Positions 63,090-64,000 of a stretch of DNA of 64,000 nt are shown here, in pieces. Each line of letters starts with the position of its first letter. Position 1 is the stretch's first letter. Below the pieces are notes generated by a model. It was not told the DNA's origin, ran no database searches, and saw nothing but the letters and a program-made list of their open reading frames with translations. The stretch is from Lampris incognitus. Its lineage: Eukaryota; Chordata; Actinopteri; Lampriformes; Lampridae. The stretch lies in NCBI RefSeq assembly GCF_029633865.1, contig NC_079213.1, positions 104,827,947 to 104,891,946 of the forward strand, written 5' to 3'. The translations under genes were made by a program, and so were the position numbers.

Positions 63090-64000
63090 ATACTTCATTT
63101 ATATCACCCAACTGCCCCTCCGCTGTAAGTGCACGTTTTTTAACGCCTTGTTATAATTCAATATTGTAAATTGGCACATTGATGTATAGCATGTACATTT
63201 AGAACAGAGTTGTGTCCATATATGTGTACTCTAGATTTTGCTCTTTCATTGCATTTTTTACTTGGTAAATATTTCTTAACTCCCTCCATTGTAAATTTGC
63301 TTATTGAGAGCATCCGTGAGTAAACATTGCGCTGTCACTTTTATATTCACACATTATTAACAAAATTGAAAACTGAATTTGAAATGTCTCCGTATTTCAA
63401 CTTAAATTCTTCCCCCTCTTAATTGAATCATGGGATCCTCACAGAATACCATCCCTTCTAGATCTTTGTTCCTTAATTCTAAAGATTTTCTGTCATCACT
63501 TCGAGCTGTTTTTCAGTAGTAGAGTGATACTTTGTCTCATCTCCGGACGCCTCCCGCTGTTGCTCTCTGAACGTTCCTTCTTTACCGCAATAGTTTTTTT
63601 TCTCTTCCTGTGGGCCTGATGGCTGCCGCAGAACCTGCAAAGCTAAAAGCTGTTATATTCTATATCTGGCCAAAGGAAAAGGGAAGCGGTTGTCTGCGGT
63701 GTTAGCAGAAATGGATGACAACGTCTATAAAAGAGCTCTTTGGATGATGTGAGCTGACCTGAAAATCCAGGCTGTGTCTCTCACCCAGAGTTGTCTTGAG
63801 GTCCAGGCTTTCGGCAGGTCCTGAGCTGGAGCATGCTGGTGTCACTGTCTGGGTATTTGACTGTCTGACTTAGAGGGCTGCCTAAACACACACTCAAATG
63901 TACAAGCGCGCGCACACACACATACACTCAGGCAGGGTGGTGTTAGATCGGCCCCGTCGGCGTTCAGGCAGAGAATTGGAGGAAGTGGAGGCTTTGCACC
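63090..64000. other. unassigned stretch
   Basis: No gene or element recognised. Short CA-rich sequence at about 63905-63930. Confidence 0.3.

Overview
This window is nuclear DNA from a ray-finned (teleost) fish. The evidence is three spliced exons of a vertebrate BK-channel beta subunit gene (kcnmb2), dense CA/TC/TATC microsatellites, several tRNA-derived SINE families, and fish-type L2, Rex1-like, RTE, Penelope, Tc1, Harbinger, hAT, ISL2EU and Ty3/gypsy elements. There is no bacterial-style gene packing, CRISPR array or rRNA operon. The only host gene I can defend is kcnmb2 on the minus strand: exons at 19764-19934, 18306-18501 and 15069-15353 join in frame at GT/AG borders. Its N-terminal exon (the inactivation ball in the mammalian protein) was not found, so sequence above about 20 kb is either first intron or upstream flank.

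Layout. 1-10 kb: a decayed Ty3/gypsy element on the minus strand (integrase, RNase H, RT), with a 60-bp in-frame repeat near its 3' end, is split by a younger, apparently complete Mag-type gypsy retrotransposon (4186-9049; 197-bp LTRs differing at 4 sites; 5-bp target duplication; open gag and 1070-codon pol). 10.8-11.9 kb: a 26-bp minisatellite with higher-order duplications. 13-20 kb: kcnmb2 exons, with SINE and L2 pieces in the introns. 22-29 kb: LINE tails, an hAT relic, SINEs and an RTE tail. 29-36 kb: Penelope-like (GIY-YIG) remnants, one interrupted by a Tc1 element, and a relic of a Cys-rich P2X7-C-like reading frame. 38.5-46.8 kb: an L2-type LINE split by a Rex1-like LINE, which is itself split by a SINE and by a second Tc1. 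48-56 kb: MITEs, a PIF/Harbinger deletion derivative with TTA duplications, a LINE fragment, SINEs and a Penelope tail. 57-62.8 kb: a 5.7-kb ISL2EU-like DNA transposon inside a SINE.

The most unusual unit is the ISL2EU-like element (57074-62768). It carries two convergent genes between terminal inverted repeats of about 70 bp: a THAP plus DDE transposase, now broken, and a SWIM plus YqaJ-type (lambda-exonuclease fold) nuclease gene. A 300-codon part of the nuclease gene is still open and keeps its catalytic residues, although an hAT MITE interrupts the coding sequence just upstream. Almost everything else is layered mobile DNA, and many insertions can be ordered in time because the pre-insertion sites can be read.
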